64,000 nucleotides of DNA from Pseudomonas lactis (GTDB lineage Bacteria > Pseudomonadota > Gammaproteobacteria > Pseudomonadales > Pseudomonadaceae): positions 124,001 to 188,000 of the forward strand of contig NZ_JYLO01000010.1 of NCBI RefSeq assembly GCF_001439845.1. Reading direction: 5' to 3'. The position numbers were made by a program, and so were the translations under genes. This document shows, piece after piece, positions 15,607 through 24,380 of this stretch (positions within the stretch are counted from its first letter, which is position 1; each line of letters starts with the position of its first letter). The notes beneath the pieces were generated by a model, which was not told the origin of the DNA, made no database searches, and saw only the letters and a list, made by a program, of their open reading frames with translations.

Positions 15607-17754
15607 ATGATTTACGAAGGTAAAGCCATCACGGTTAAGGCTCTTGAAAGTGGCATCGTCGAACTCAAGTTCGACCTCAAGGGTGAGTCCGTCAACAAGT
15701 TCAACCGTCTAACCCTGAACGAACTGCGTCAGGCCGTAGACACCATCAAAGCAGATGCTTCGGTCAAGGGCGTGATCGTCTCCAGCGGCAAGGACGTGTT
15801 TATCGTCGGCGCTGACATCACCGAATTCGTCGACAACTTCAAGCTGCCCGATGCCGAGCTGGTGGCTGGCAACCTCGAAGCCAACAAGATCTTCAGCGAT
15901 TTCGAAGACCTCAACGTGCCGACCGTTGCTGCCATCAATGGCATCGCGTTGGGCGGCGGCCTGGAAATGTGCCTGGCGGCAGATTTCCGCGTCATGTCCG
16001 CGACGGCCAAGATCGGCCTGCCGGAAGTCAAGCTGGGCATCTACCCAGGCTTTGGCGGTACCGTGCGCCTGCCGCGCCTGATCGGTGCTGACAACGCGAT
16101 CGAATGGATCGCCGCCGGCAAGGAAAACAAGGCTGAAGACGCACTGAAAGTCGGTGCCGTCGACGCTGTAGTAGCTCCGGACAAGCTGGCCGAAGCCGCG
16201 CTGAACCTGATCAAGGGCGCCATCAGCGGCGAATTTGACTACAAAGCCAAGCGTCAACCGAAGCTGGAAAAACTCAAGCTCAACGCCATCGAACAGATGA
16301 TGTCGTTCGAAACCGCCAAAGGTTTCGTGGCAGGCCAGGCCGGCCCGAACTACCCGGCGCCGGTTGAAGCGATCAAGACCATCCAGAAGGCCGCGAACTT
16401 CGGTCGCGACAAAGCCTTGGAAGTGGAAGCGGCAGGCTTCGTCAAACTGGCGAAAACCTCGGCGGCCCAGAGCCTGATCGGCCTGTTCCTGAACGATCAG
16501 GAACTGAAGAAAAAGGCCAAGGCCTACGACGAAATTGCCAAGGACGTGAAACAGGCTGCCGTACTCGGCGCCGGTATCATGGGTGGCGGTATCGCCTATC
16601 AGTCGGCGTCCAAAGGCACGCCGATCCTGATGAAAGACATCAACGAACACGGGATCGAGCAGGGCCTGGCCGAAGCCGCCAAGCTGCTGGTGGGCCGCGT
16701 TGATAAAGGCCGCATGACCGCTGCAAAAATGGCTGAAGTGCTTAACGGCATTCGTCCTACGCTGTCCTACGGCGATTTCGGCCACGTCGACCTGGTGGTC
16801 GAAGCGGTTGTCGAAAACCCGAAGGTCAAGCAAGCCGTGCTGGCTGAAGTGGAAGCCCAGGTCAAAGATGACACCATCCTGGCCTCCAACACTTCGACCA
16901 TTTCCATCTCGCTGCTGGCCAAGGCCCTCAAGCGTCCGGAAAACTTCGTCGGCATGCACTTCTTCAACCCGGTGCACATGATGCCGCTGGTAGAAGTGAT
17001 CCGTGGCGAGAAGTCCAGCGAGCTGGCCGTGGCCACCACCGTTGCCTACGCCAAGAAAATGGGCAAGAACCCGATCGTGGTCAATGACTGCCCGGGCTTC
17101 TTGGTCAACCGCGTGCTGTTCCCGTACTTCGGCGGTTTCGCCAAGTTGGTCAGCGCCGGTGTGGATTTTGTGCGTATCGACAAGGTCATGGAAAAATTCG
17201 GCTGGCCAATGGGCCCGGCGTACCTGATGGACGTGGTCGGCATCGACACCGGCCACCACGGTCGCGACGTCATGGCTGAAGGCTTCCCGGACCGCATGAA
17301 AGACGACCGTCGTTCGGCTGTCGACGCACTCTACGAAGCCAAGCGCCTGGGCCAGAAGAACGGCAAGGGTTTCTACGCCTACGAGACCGACAAGAAGGGC
17401 AAGCAGAAGAAAGTGGCCGACCCATCGGTGCACGAAGTACTCGCTCCGGTCATCTACGAACAGCGTGAGGTGTCTGACGAGGACATCATCAACTGGATGA
17501 TGATTGCCCTGTGCCTGGAAACCGTGCGTTGCCTGGAAGACGGCATCGTTGAAACCGCCGCCGAAGCCGATATGGGCCTGGTGTACGGTATTGGTTTCCC
17601 TCCATTCCGTGGTGGTGCGCTGCGTTACATCGACTCCATCGGTGTGGCCCAGTTCGTTGCCCTGGCTGATCAGTACGCTGATCTGGGCCCGCTGTACCAC
17701 CCGACCGCGAAGCTGCGTGAAATGGCCAAGAATGGCCAGAGCTTCTTCGGTTAA
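15607..17754 (+). CDS. fadB: Fatty acid oxidation complex alpha subunit FadB
   Basis: A 715-aa multifunctional enzyme of aerobic beta-oxidation: enoyl-CoA hydratase, 3-hydroxyacyl-CoA dehydrogenase and isomerase activities. The N-terminal crotonase domain has Glu120 (GGGLEMCLA) and Glu140 (LPEVKLGIYPGFGG). The NAD-binding motif VLGAGIMGGGIAYQSA lies near 318-333, and the dehydrogenase His is about H451 in GMHFFNPVHMMPLVE. GTGGAGATCAGTTG precedes the chosen ATG; an earlier ATG 13 codons upstream has no RBS. It forms an operon with fadA 29 bases downstream. Confidence 0.97.
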   Translation: MIYEGKAITVKALESGIVELKFDLKGESVNKFNRLTLNELRQAVDTIKADASVKGVIVSSGKDVFIVGADITEFVDNFKLPDAELVAGNLEANKIFSDFEDLNVPTVAAINGIALGGGLEMCLAADFRVMSATAKIGLPEVKLGIYPGFGGTVRLPRLIGADNAIEWIAAGKENKAEDALKVGAVDAVVAPDKLAEAALNLIKGAISGEFDYKAKRQPKLEKLKLNAIEQMMSFETAKGFVAGQAGPNYPAPVEAIKTIQKAANFGRDKALEVEAAGFVKLAKTSAAQSLIGLFLNDQELKKKAKAYDEIAKDVKQAAVLGAGIMGGGIAYQSASKGTPILMKDINEHGIEQGLAEAAKLLVGRVDKGRMTAAKMAEVLNGIRPTLSYGDFGHVDLVVEAVVENPKVKQAVLAEVEAQVKDDTILASNTSTISISLLAKALKRPENFVGMHFFNPVHMMPLVEVIRGEKSSELAVATTVAYAKKMGKNPIVVNDCPGFLVNRVLFPYFGGFAKLVSAGVDFVRIDKVMEKFGWPMGPAYLMDVVGIDTGHHGRDVMAEGFPDRMKDDRRSAVDALYEAKRLGQKNGKGFYAYETDKKGKQKKVADPSVHEVLAPVIYEQREVSDEDIINWMMIALCLETVRCLEDGIVETAAEADMGLVYGIGFPPFRGGALRYIDSIGVAQFVALADQYADLGPLYHPTAKLREMAKNGQSFFG

Positions 17755-17783
17755 GTGCCCAGACGACTAGAGCGAGAATATTT

Positions 17784-18959
17784 ATGAGCTTGAATCCAAG
17801 AGACGTCGTGATCGTCGACTTCGGTCGTACGCCGATGGGCCGCTCCAAGGGCGGCATGCACCGCAACACCCGCGCCGAAGACATGTCGGCGCATCTGATC
17901 AGCAAAGTGCTGGAGCGCAACACCAAGGTCGACCCGAACGAGGTCGAGGACGTGATCTGGGGCTGCGTCAACCAGACCCTGGAGCAGGGCTGGAACATCG
18001 CGCGCATGGCGTCGTTGATGACCCAGATCCCGCACACCGCGGCCGGCCAGACCGTCAGCCGCCTGTGTGGCTCCTCGATGAGCGCGCTGCACACCGCTGC
18101 GCAAGCGATCATGACTGGCAACGGCGATGTGTTCGTGGTCGGCGGCGTGGAGCACATGGGCCACGTCAGCATGATGCACGGCGTCGATCCTAACCCGCAC
18201 ATGTCCCTCTACGCGGCGAAAGCCTCGGGCATGATGGGCCTGACCGCGGAAATGCTCGGCAAGATGCACGGCATCACCCGTGAAGCCCAGGACGCCTTCG
18301 GCCTGCGTTCCCACCAGCTCGCTCACAAGGCGACTGTGGAAGGCAAGTTCAAGGATGAAATCATCCCGATGAACGGCTACGACGAAAACGGTTTTCTGAA
18401 ACTGTTCGACTACGACGAAACCATTCGTCCGGACACCACCCTGGAAAGCCTGGCGGCCCTCAAGCCAGCCTTCAATCCAAAGGGCGGCACCGTGACAGCC
18501 GGTACTTCCTCGCAGATCACTGACGGTGCTTCGTGCATGATCGTGATGTCGGCGCAGCGTGCCCAGGACCTGGGTATCCAGCCGTTGGCCGTGATTCGTT
18601 CGATGGCGGTGGCGGGTGTGGATCCGGCGATCATGGGCTATGGTCCAGTACCGGCCACACAAAAAGCCTTGAAGCGCGCAGGCCTTTCCATCTCCGATAT
18701 CGACTTCTTCGAGCTCAACGAAGCTTTCGCCGCACAGGCCCTGCCAGTGCTGAAAGATTTGAAAGTACTCGACAAGATGAACGAGAAGGTTAACCTGCAC
18801 GGCGGTGCGATTGCCCTGGGCCACCCATTCGGTTGCTCCGGTGCGCGTATCTCCGGCACTTTGCTTAATGTGATGAAGCAAAATGGCGGCAACCTCGGGG
18901 TTGCAACCATGTGCATTGGTCTCGGCCAAGGCATCTCCACCGTCTTCGAACGCGTCTAA
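17784..18959 (+). CDS. fadA: 3-ketoacyl-CoA thiolase FadA (beta subunit)
   Basis: A 391-aa thiolase that cleaves 3-ketoacyl-CoA to acetyl-CoA and a shortened acyl-CoA, in complex with FadB. The acyl-accepting Cys95 is in SRLCGSSMSALH; the C-terminal active site has LGHPFGCSGAR (His) and MCIGLGQG (second Cys, about 377). Length matches E. coli FadA. It is cotranscribed with fadB and closed by a clear terminator. Confidence 0.97.
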   Translation: MSLNPRDVVIVDFGRTPMGRSKGGMHRNTRAEDMSAHLISKVLERNTKVDPNEVEDVIWGCVNQTLEQGWNIARMASLMTQIPHTAAGQTVSRLCGSSMSALHTAAQAIMTGNGDVFVVGGVEHMGHVSMMHGVDPNPHMSLYAAKASGMMGLTAEMLGKMHGITREAQDAFGLRSHQLAHKATVEGKFKDEIIPMNGYDENGFLKLFDYDETIRPDTTLESLAALKPAFNPKGGTVTAGTSSQITDGASCMIVMSAQRAQDLGIQPLAVIRSMAVAGVDPAIMGYGPVPATQKALKRAGLSISDIDFFELNEAFAAQALPVLKDLKVLDKMNEKVNLHGGAIALGHPFGCSGARISGTLLNVMKQNGGNLGVATMCIGLGQGISTVFERV

Positions 18960-18977
18960 ACGTTCGGTTGACGGAAG

Positions 18978-19007
18978 CCGGGGCCCAGTGCCCCGGTTTT
19001 TGTTTTT
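18978..19007 (+). terminator. Terminator of the fadBA operon
   Basis: CCGGGGC pairs with GCCCCGG across a 5-base loop, followed by a T-rich run TTTTTGTTTTTT. Confidence 0.93.
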
Positions 19008-19057
19008 TGGAACTTTTAAATATTTTTTTTCAACAAATTTTGTACGAGGGCCAGAGC

Positions 19058-19294
19058 ATGAAAGTCGAACCAGGGCTCTACCAGCATTACAAGGGGCCGC
19101 AGTACCGTGTTTTCAGTGTGGCGCGCCACTCTGAAACCGAAGAAGAAGTGGTGTTTTACCAAGCGCTGTATGGCGAATACGGTTTTTGGGTGCGCCCTTT
19201 GAGCATGTTCCTGGAGACCGTCGAAGTTGACGGCGAGCAGGTCCCGCGCTTTGCTTTGGTCACGGCCGAACCCAGTCTTTTTACAGGGCAATAA
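19058..19294 (+). CDS. DUF1653 family small protein
   Basis: The 78-aa product begins MKVEPGLYQHYKGPQYRVF, the diagnostic DUF1653 pattern GxYrHyKGxxYxVl, followed by VVFYQALYGEYGFWVRPLSMF. These are small soluble proteins of unknown function. GAGGGCCAGAGC precedes the ATG. It sits between the fadBA terminator and topA, with AT-rich promoter-like DNA just upstream. Confidence 0.88.
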   Translation: MKVEPGLYQHYKGPQYRVFSVARHSETEEEVVFYQALYGEYGFWVRPLSMFLETVEVDGEQVPRFALVTAEPSLFTGQ

Positions 19295-19408
19295 CGGCAG
19301 GTCGCGCAGAATGCTGCGCTTGACCTCATCCGGTTGCCACTATATATAGCGTTGCCGCGTCAGGCGCCAACTGCCTTTCACTTCTCGAATTCAGGAATTT
19401 TCCGATCC

Positions 19409-22030
19409 ATGGGCAAATCGCTGGTCATTGTGGAATCCCCGGCTAAGGCCAAGACCATCAACAAGTACTTGGGCAACGAGTACGTGGTGAAGTCGAGTAT
19501 CGGCCATATCCGAGACCTGCCCACCAGCGGTTCGGCTAGCGCCAGCAAGGAGCCTGCCGCCAAGCGCGGCAAGGCCGCCGCGGGCGAAGGTCCGGTACTC
19601 ACGCCTAAAGAAAAAGCGCGCAAGCAACTGGTTTCGCGCATGGGTGTGGACCCGGACCATGGCTGGAAGGCCAAGTACGAAATCCTTCCGGGCAAGGAAA
19701 AGGTCATCGAAGAGCTGCGCCGGCTCGCCAAAGATGCTGACACCATCTATCTCGCGACGGACTTGGACCGCGAAGGGGAAGCCATTGCCTGGCACCTGCG
19801 CGAAGCCATCGGCGGTGATGACAGCCGCTACAAGCGCGTGGTGTTCAACGAAATCACCAAGAAAGCCATCCAGGAAGCGTTCTCCAAGCCGGGCGAGCTG
19901 GATATCGACCGTGTCAACGCCCAGCAGGCCCGTCGCTTCCTCGACCGCGTCGTCGGCTACATGGTCTCGCCATTGCTGTGGGCGAAGATCGCCCGTGGCC
20001 TGTCCGCCGGCCGTGTGCAATCGGTAGCGGTCAAGCTGGTGGTGGAACGTGAGCGCGAGATCCGTGCGTTCATCCCTGAAGAGTACTGGGAAGTCCACGC
20101 CGACCTCGGCACTGCCAAGGGCGCCAATGTGCGCTTTGAAGTGGCCCGTGAGAAAGGCGAGGCCTTCAAACCGCTGAACGAAGCCCAGGCCATGGCCGCG
20201 CTGGAGAAGCTCAAAGCCTCCAGCTACAGCATCGTCAAGCGTGAAGACAAACCGACCAGCAGCAAGCCGTCGGCGCCGTTCATCACCTCCACCCTGCAAC
20301 AAGCCGCGAGCAACCGCCTGGGCTTTGGGGTGAAGAAGACCATGATGATGGCCCAGCGCCTGTATGAGGCTGGCTATATCACGTATATGCGTACTGACTC
20401 CACCAACCTGTCGCAAGACGCGGTGGCGATGGCGCGTACCTATATTGAAAGCGAATTCGGCAAGACCTACCTGCCGGAGAAGCCGAACGTCTACAGCAGC
20501 AAGGAAGGCGCACAAGAGGCTCACGAAGCGATTCGTCCTTCTGACGCCAACACCACGCCTGCCAAGCTGAGCGGCATGGAGCGCGACGCTGAGCGCCTCT
20601 ACGAGCTGATCTGGCGCCAATTCCTGGCGTGCCAGATGCTGCCGGCGCAATACCTGTCTACTACCGTCAGCGTGGGCGCGGGCGATTTCGAGCTGCGTGC
20701 CAAGGGCCGTATCCTCAAGTTCGACGGCTATACCCGTGTGATGCCGCAGATTGCCAAGCCTGGCGATGATGACGTGCTGCCGGACATGGCCCAGGGCGAC
20801 ACGTTGAAGCTGATCAAGCTCGACCCGTCCCAGCACTTCACCAAGCCGCCGGCGCGTTATTCCGAAGCCAGCCTGGTCAAAGAGATGGAGAAGCGCGGTA
20901 TAGGTCGTCCATCGACCTACGCGGCGATCATCTCCACCATCCAGGACCGTGGCTACGTTGCGTTGCACAACCGTCGTTTCTATTCGGAAAAGATGGGTGA
21001 CATCGTGACCGAGCGTCTGTCGGAGAGCTTCTCCAACCTGATGGACTACGGTTTCACCGCGGGCATGGAAGAGAACCTCGATGACGTGGCCCAGGGCGAA
21101 CGCGACTGGAAAAACGTGCTCGACGAGTTCTATGGCGACTTCAAGAAAAAGCTCGAAGTGGCCGAGAACCCTGAGAACGGGATGCGCGCCAACCAGCCGG
21201 TGATGACGGATATCCCATGCACCACCTGCGGTCGGCCGATGCAGATTCGTACCGCCTCCACCGGCGTGTTCCTCGGTTGCTCAGGCTACAGCCTGCCGCC
21301 GAAAGAGCGCTGCAAGGCGACCGTCAACCTGGTGCCGGGCGACGAAATTGCGGCTGACGATGAGGGTGAATCCGAGTCGCTGGTGCTGCGCGGCAAACAC
21401 CGCTGCCCGATCTGCAGCACGGCGATGGACGCCTACCTGCTGGACGAGAAGCACAAGCTGCACATCTGCGGTAACAACCCCGATTGCAACGGCTACGAGA
21501 TCGAAGAGGGCACCTACCGCATCAAGGGCTATGAAGGCCCGAGCCTGGAATGCGACAAGTGCGGCAGCGAGATGCAGCTCAAGACTGGCCGTTTCGGCAA
21601 GTTCTTCGGTTGCACCAATCCGACCTGCAAGAACACCCGCAAACTGCTGAAAAGCGGGGATGCGGCGCCGCCGAAAATGGACCCGGTGAAGATGCCTGAG
21701 CTCAAGTGCGAGAAGGTCAACGACACCTACATCCTGCGTGACGGCGCTTCGGGGCTGTTCCTGGCTGCGAGCCAGTTCCCGAAAAACCGCGAGACCCGTG
21801 CGCCGCTGGTGATGGAGATCGTGCCGCACAAGGACGAGATCGATCCGAAGTACCACTTCCTGTGTGAAGCGCCGAAGAAGGACCCGGATGGTCGCCCAGC
21901 CGTGATCCGCTACAGCCGCAAGACCAAGGAGCAGTACGTGCAGACCGAAGTGGACGGCAAGCCGACTGGCTGGAAAGCATTCTACGACGGCGGCAAGTGG
22001 AAGGTCGAGGACAAGCGCCAAGGCGCTTGA
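19409..22030 (+). CDS. topA: DNA topoisomerase I (type IA)
   Basis: An 873-aa enzyme that relaxes negative supercoils. The Toprim domain starts MGKSLVIVESPAKAKTINKYLG and includes DLDREGEAIAWHL with the acidic Mg-binding triad. The catalytic Tyr is about Y326 in ITYMRTDSTNLS. At least three zinc-ribbon repeats occupy the C-terminal quarter (CTTCGRPM, CPICSTAM, CDKCGSEM). An earlier ATG 25 codons upstream is rejected because the family starts at MGKSLVIVE. A terminator follows the stop. Confidence 0.97.
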   Translation: MGKSLVIVESPAKAKTINKYLGNEYVVKSSIGHIRDLPTSGSASASKEPAAKRGKAAAGEGPVLTPKEKARKQLVSRMGVDPDHGWKAKYEILPGKEKVIEELRRLAKDADTIYLATDLDREGEAIAWHLREAIGGDDSRYKRVVFNEITKKAIQEAFSKPGELDIDRVNAQQARRFLDRVVGYMVSPLLWAKIARGLSAGRVQSVAVKLVVEREREIRAFIPEEYWEVHADLGTAKGANVRFEVAREKGEAFKPLNEAQAMAALEKLKASSYSIVKREDKPTSSKPSAPFITSTLQQAASNRLGFGVKKTMMMAQRLYEAGYITYMRTDSTNLSQDAVAMARTYIESEFGKTYLPEKPNVYSSKEGAQEAHEAIRPSDANTTPAKLSGMERDAERLYELIWRQFLACQMLPAQYLSTTVSVGAGDFELRAKGRILKFDGYTRVMPQIAKPGDDDVLPDMAQGDTLKLIKLDPSQHFTKPPARYSEASLVKEMEKRGIGRPSTYAAIISTIQDRGYVALHNRRFYSEKMGDIVTERLSESFSNLMDYGFTAGMEENLDDVAQGERDWKNVLDEFYGDFKKKLEVAENPENGMRANQPVMTDIPCTTCGRPMQIRTASTGVFLGCSGYSLPPKERCKATVNLVPGDEIAADDEGESESLVLRGKHRCPICSTAMDAYLLDEKHKLHICGNNPDCNGYEIEEGTYRIKGYEGPSLECDKCGSEMQLKTGRFGKFFGCTNPTCKNTRKLLKSGDAAPPKMDPVKMPELKCEKVNDTYILRDGASGLFLAASQFPKNRETRAPLVMEIVPHKDEIDPKYHFLCEAPKKDPDGRPAVIRYSRKTKEQYVQTEVDGKPTGWKAFYDGGKWKVEDKRQGA

Positions 22031-22050
22031 TCCGCTAGTCTGTTAACGCC

Positions 22051-22078
22051 AAAAGCCGTCTGTATAGACGGCTTTTGC
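22051..22078 (+). terminator. Terminator of topA
   Basis: An 11-bp perfect stem AAAAGCCGTCT / AGACGGCTTTT with a GTAT loop, 20 bases after the stop. Confidence 0.92.
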
Positions 22079-22082
22079 TTAC

Positions 22083-22182
22083 TGTAGGAGCGAGCTTGCT
22101 CGCGAAGATCGTTAACGAAAACGCCGGAAACCTGGCACCCTACGGTGCCTGGAGGTTTTTCGCGAGCAAGCTCGCTCCTACA
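22083..22182. repeat. REPIN between topA and the DUF6586-like gene
   Basis: TGTAGGAGCGAGCTTGCTCG and its inverted copy flank a spacer containing its own small hairpin (GGCACC...GGTGCC). Confidence 0.9.
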
Positions 22183-22221
22183 CAGCCAGCATCACGCCTA
22201 TTCGTTGTGGAGATTGCCGTC

Positions 22222-22743
22222 ATGGCCAACGAACTCTATACCCGTACCAATCAGAAAATTTACTTCGCGGGTTTATCCCTGGAGGCCCTTGGCCGTGCCG
22301 AGGAAGGGAAAGAGATGAATGCCATCGCGCTGGTACAGGCGGGGCGCGAAGCGGCGTTGTTCCACCTGTACGGTGCCTTGCTGGGACTGTGCCATGAAAT
22401 CGCCGGGTTCTACCGCTTGCCCCAAGCGGGCGCGCCTCGGGCGGAAATGATCATGAATCGTGAAGTGTTGGATTCCATGGCGATCCCCGAGTTGGCCGAG
22501 TTGGTGGAAATGGCCCAAAGCCCTGACAGTTGGGTGGCGCGGCTGCTCAAGGCCCATGCGGATATGTTTCAGCCACCGCGTATTCCCCATGTGCCCAAGG
22601 GGGATGTTACCCAGCCGCTGATCGTCGCCGTGGCATTGGAGCAGGATGAGCCCAAGCCTTTGAGCCGTGAGGAATTGGAAGGCTGGCGCCAGGAACTGAA
22701 GAAGATGGCGCTGCGTTTTCGTGAAGGGTTGAACGAGTGCTGA
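22222..22743 (+). CDS. Conserved hypothetical protein (DUF6586-like)
   Basis: A 173-aa mostly helical soluble protein starting MANELYTRTNQKIYFAGLSL. No catalytic motif, signal peptide or membrane segment is seen. It is conserved in pseudomonads between topA and sulA-lexA as far as I recall. The open frame extends upstream into the REPIN, but GTGGAGATTGCCGTC before the ATG at 22222 fixes the start. Family name from memory, so moderate confidence. Confidence 0.75.
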   Translation: MANELYTRTNQKIYFAGLSLEALGRAEEGKEMNAIALVQAGREAALFHLYGALLGLCHEIAGFYRLPQAGAPRAEMIMNREVLDSMAIPELAELVEMAQSPDSWVARLLKAHADMFQPPRIPHVPKGDVTQPLIVAVALEQDEPKPLSREELEGWRQELKKMALRFREGLNEC

Positions 22744-22761
22744 AGGGTTTGCACTAAGCAA

Positions 22762-23032
22762 ATGTGGGGGCTGGCTTCGGAGCGACGCTGAACCTGTGGC
22801 GAGGGAGCTTGCTCCCGTGACGACCGGACAGCCGACGCTTATGTACCTGACGCTCTAGGATCCATATGTGGGGGCTTGTCTGAAAGCCGATACCTATCGA
22901 CCTGACGCCCCGCGATCAAACTGTGGGAGCTGGCTTGCCTGCGATGACGGCCTGCCAGCCGACACCTATCGACCTGATGCCCCGCGTTCAACCTGTGGGA
23001 GCGGGCTTGCTCGCGAAGGCGGTCTGGCAGGC
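22762..23032. repeat. Tandem array of unpaired REP heads
   Basis: At least four same-orientation REP heads: near 22762, 22866, 22922 and 22994. Copies at 22866 and 22922 are each followed by the same tail, (A)CCTATCGACCTGA(C/T)GCCCCGCG, giving a degenerate direct repeat of about 72 bases. There are no inverted partners, so this is an array and not a set of REPINs. Confidence 0.8.
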
Positions 23033-23064
23033 GACCCTGTTATACCGAGTACATATCCATTCCT

Positions 23065-23300
23065 GCGGTTACGGCCACTTAGGGTTCCGCCTGACGGCAG
23101 GTCACTTTCGAAAAGCGCGAAAGTAACCAAAGCGCTCTTGCCCCTCCACTCGGCCCCTCGCCTAGGCTCGGTGTGCCCGAACACAGGCTTGAATCCGTGG
23201 GCCGCCGCCACGCGCCATCCATGGCGCGGGGCGGCTAACCCGGCGTCCTGCCGGGTTACCCACGAATTCAAGCCTGCGTTCGGCCAGCGTGGTTTAACGG
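23065..23300. repeat. Large structured intergenic repeat with cruciform/three-way-junction potential
   Basis: Outer arms CAGGCTTGAATCCGTGGG (23184-23201) and CCCACGAATTCAAGCCTG (23259-23276) pair with one mismatch. They enclose hairpin 1 (GCCGCC and CGCGCCAT with ATGGCGCG and GGCGGC, 23204-23235) and hairpin 2 (AACCCGGC/GCCGGGTT, 23237-23257). Upstream, CACTTTCG and CGAAAGT near 23103-23126 form another hairpin. No convincing protein is encoded. I believe similar sequences recur in other Pseudomonas genomes, from memory. Confidence 0.65.
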
Positions 23301-23308
23301 GGCGCCTG

Positions 23309-23370
23309 AGATCAAGATCAAAAGCAGATCAAGAGCAGATCAAGAGCAGATCAAGAGCATATCAAGAGCT
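23309..23370. repeat. 11-bp tandem repeat AGATCAAGAGC
   Basis: About five to six consecutive copies of an 11-base unit, the middle three perfect and the outer ones diverged (AGATCAAGATC, ATATCAAGAGC). An 11-base period breaks any reading frame, so it is non-coding. Confidence 0.9.
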
Positions 23371-23480
23371 GCTCGCTTCGCATCGTGGTTACCGTTGGCT
23401 GCTACGGCTTACAAAGTTGTATAGATACTTATGCTGCGATAGCGGTGGGTCCGTTTGCTGATTATTTGCTGATACTCCGC

Positions 23481-23506
23481 CATCCCAGGCAAGCCAGCTC
23501 CCACAT
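23481..23506. repeat. Single REP head
   Basis: AGGCAAGCCAGCTCCCACA with no full inverted partner nearby; only a short GATAGCGGTG remnant of the usual spacer lies about 45 bases to the left. Confidence 0.75.
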
Positions 23507-23625
23507 TGATTAGCGTGTTGCCCAGGGCACCATTCATCAAGCCGTCAACAAACCTGTCCATATCCTCTGCGAGGCTGGGTGGATGACTGATATAATCCCA
23601 GGCCTTTCGTGGAGAACAGACTTTT

Positions 23626-23859
23626 ATGCCAACGTCCTTTCTGGAAATTGTTGAACTGCCTGACGGCCGAATCGAACTGCGCCGGGCGGAGGACGAGGGT
23701 TCTCTGGTTATTCTGGATTTCTCCGAAGACGCCAAAGTCTTCCTGCAAGGCCAGCACGTCGAAGTGGCTAAAGCCATGTTGAGCGTGGGCGTACAGATGG
23801 CAGGTCGCCTTGCCGAAGGCGAGCCGGAGAAAGAAGAAGGGCCGCGCGTTCTTCACTGA
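23626..23859 (+). CDS. Small conserved hypothetical protein (77 aa)
   Basis: The product begins MPTSFLEIVELPDGRIELRRAEDEG and ends in an acidic, Glu/Lys-rich tail (EGEPEKEEGPRVLH). No signal peptide or membrane segment. GTGGAGAACAGACTTTT precedes the ATG. It converges on sulA with a 37-base gap and no terminator. I recall homologues at the same place in other pseudomonads; function unknown. Confidence 0.8.
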   Translation: MPTSFLEIVELPDGRIELRRAEDEGSLVILDFSEDAKVFLQGQHVEVAKAMLSVGVQMAGRLAEGEPEKEEGPRVLH

Positions 23860-23896
23860 GTCCTTGGTGAAGGCTGCGTTTGTGGCGCGCCCGTCA

Positions 23897-24370
23897 TTAC
23901 CCCAATCGAATATTTAAACTCTGCGCATCACCCATGCGCGCAGCGCTGATCAGTTGCTGCTTGGCGCTTGCATTCAAAGGGTTCAACCAGCTCACCACCG
24001 TATGGCTACGGCCCAGACGCAAGGCTTCGCAGGTAAGCTGCTGGACGCTTTGCGCGCCGCGTGGTTGCAGCAACAGGATGCGCTCGCGGTTGAGCCCGGC
24101 GTCCCGCAGCCAGGCCTGGGTGAGGCTGGCGGGCGGGGCGATCAGTGTCAGCCAGCGGGCGTCCTGATCTTCGCTTAATTCGCGCAGGATAGGTGCCAGC
24201 AGGTTCAGGCAGCTCTCAGCCGCACCGCGCAACGACAATTCACTGAACGCCTCAGGTTCGCCGCCCCAGGGGGCTTCGACCGTTTCCTTGAGGATTGGCG
24301 CAAGGGGTTGGGCCATGAAGGCCTCGAACAGCGACAGTTGTGCGTGTTGTGGGGTGTGTACGAGCTGCAT
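23897..24370 (-). CDS. sulA: SOS cell-division inhibitor SulA
   Basis: A 157-aa RecA-fold-like protein that binds FtsZ and blocks septation during the SOS response. It starts MQLVHTPQHAQLSLFEAF and contains LTLIAPPASLTQAWLRDAGLNRERILLLQP and AEALRLGRSHTVVSWL-type segments typical of SulA. A strong AAAGGAGGCATC precedes the ATG at 24370, so the longer frame is not used. It follows lexA by 10 bases and shares its SOS promoter. Confidence 0.93.
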   Translation of the reverse strand: MQLVHTPQHAQLSLFEAFMAQPLAPILKETVEAPWGGEPEAFSELSLRGAAESCLNLLAPILRELSEDQDARWLTLIAPPASLTQAWLRDAGLNRERILLLQPRGAQSVQQLTCEALRLGRSHTVVSWLNPLNASAKQQLISAARMGDAQSLNIRLG

Positions 24371-24380
24371 GATGCCTCCT

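Noticed and set aside
23309..23370. CRISPR array
   Set aside because: The 11-base units are contiguous without spacers, and there are no cas genes.
22868..23461. 197-codon frame across the repeat region
   Set aside because: It translates REP heads, the cruciform and 11-bp repeats; the repeats do not preserve frame.
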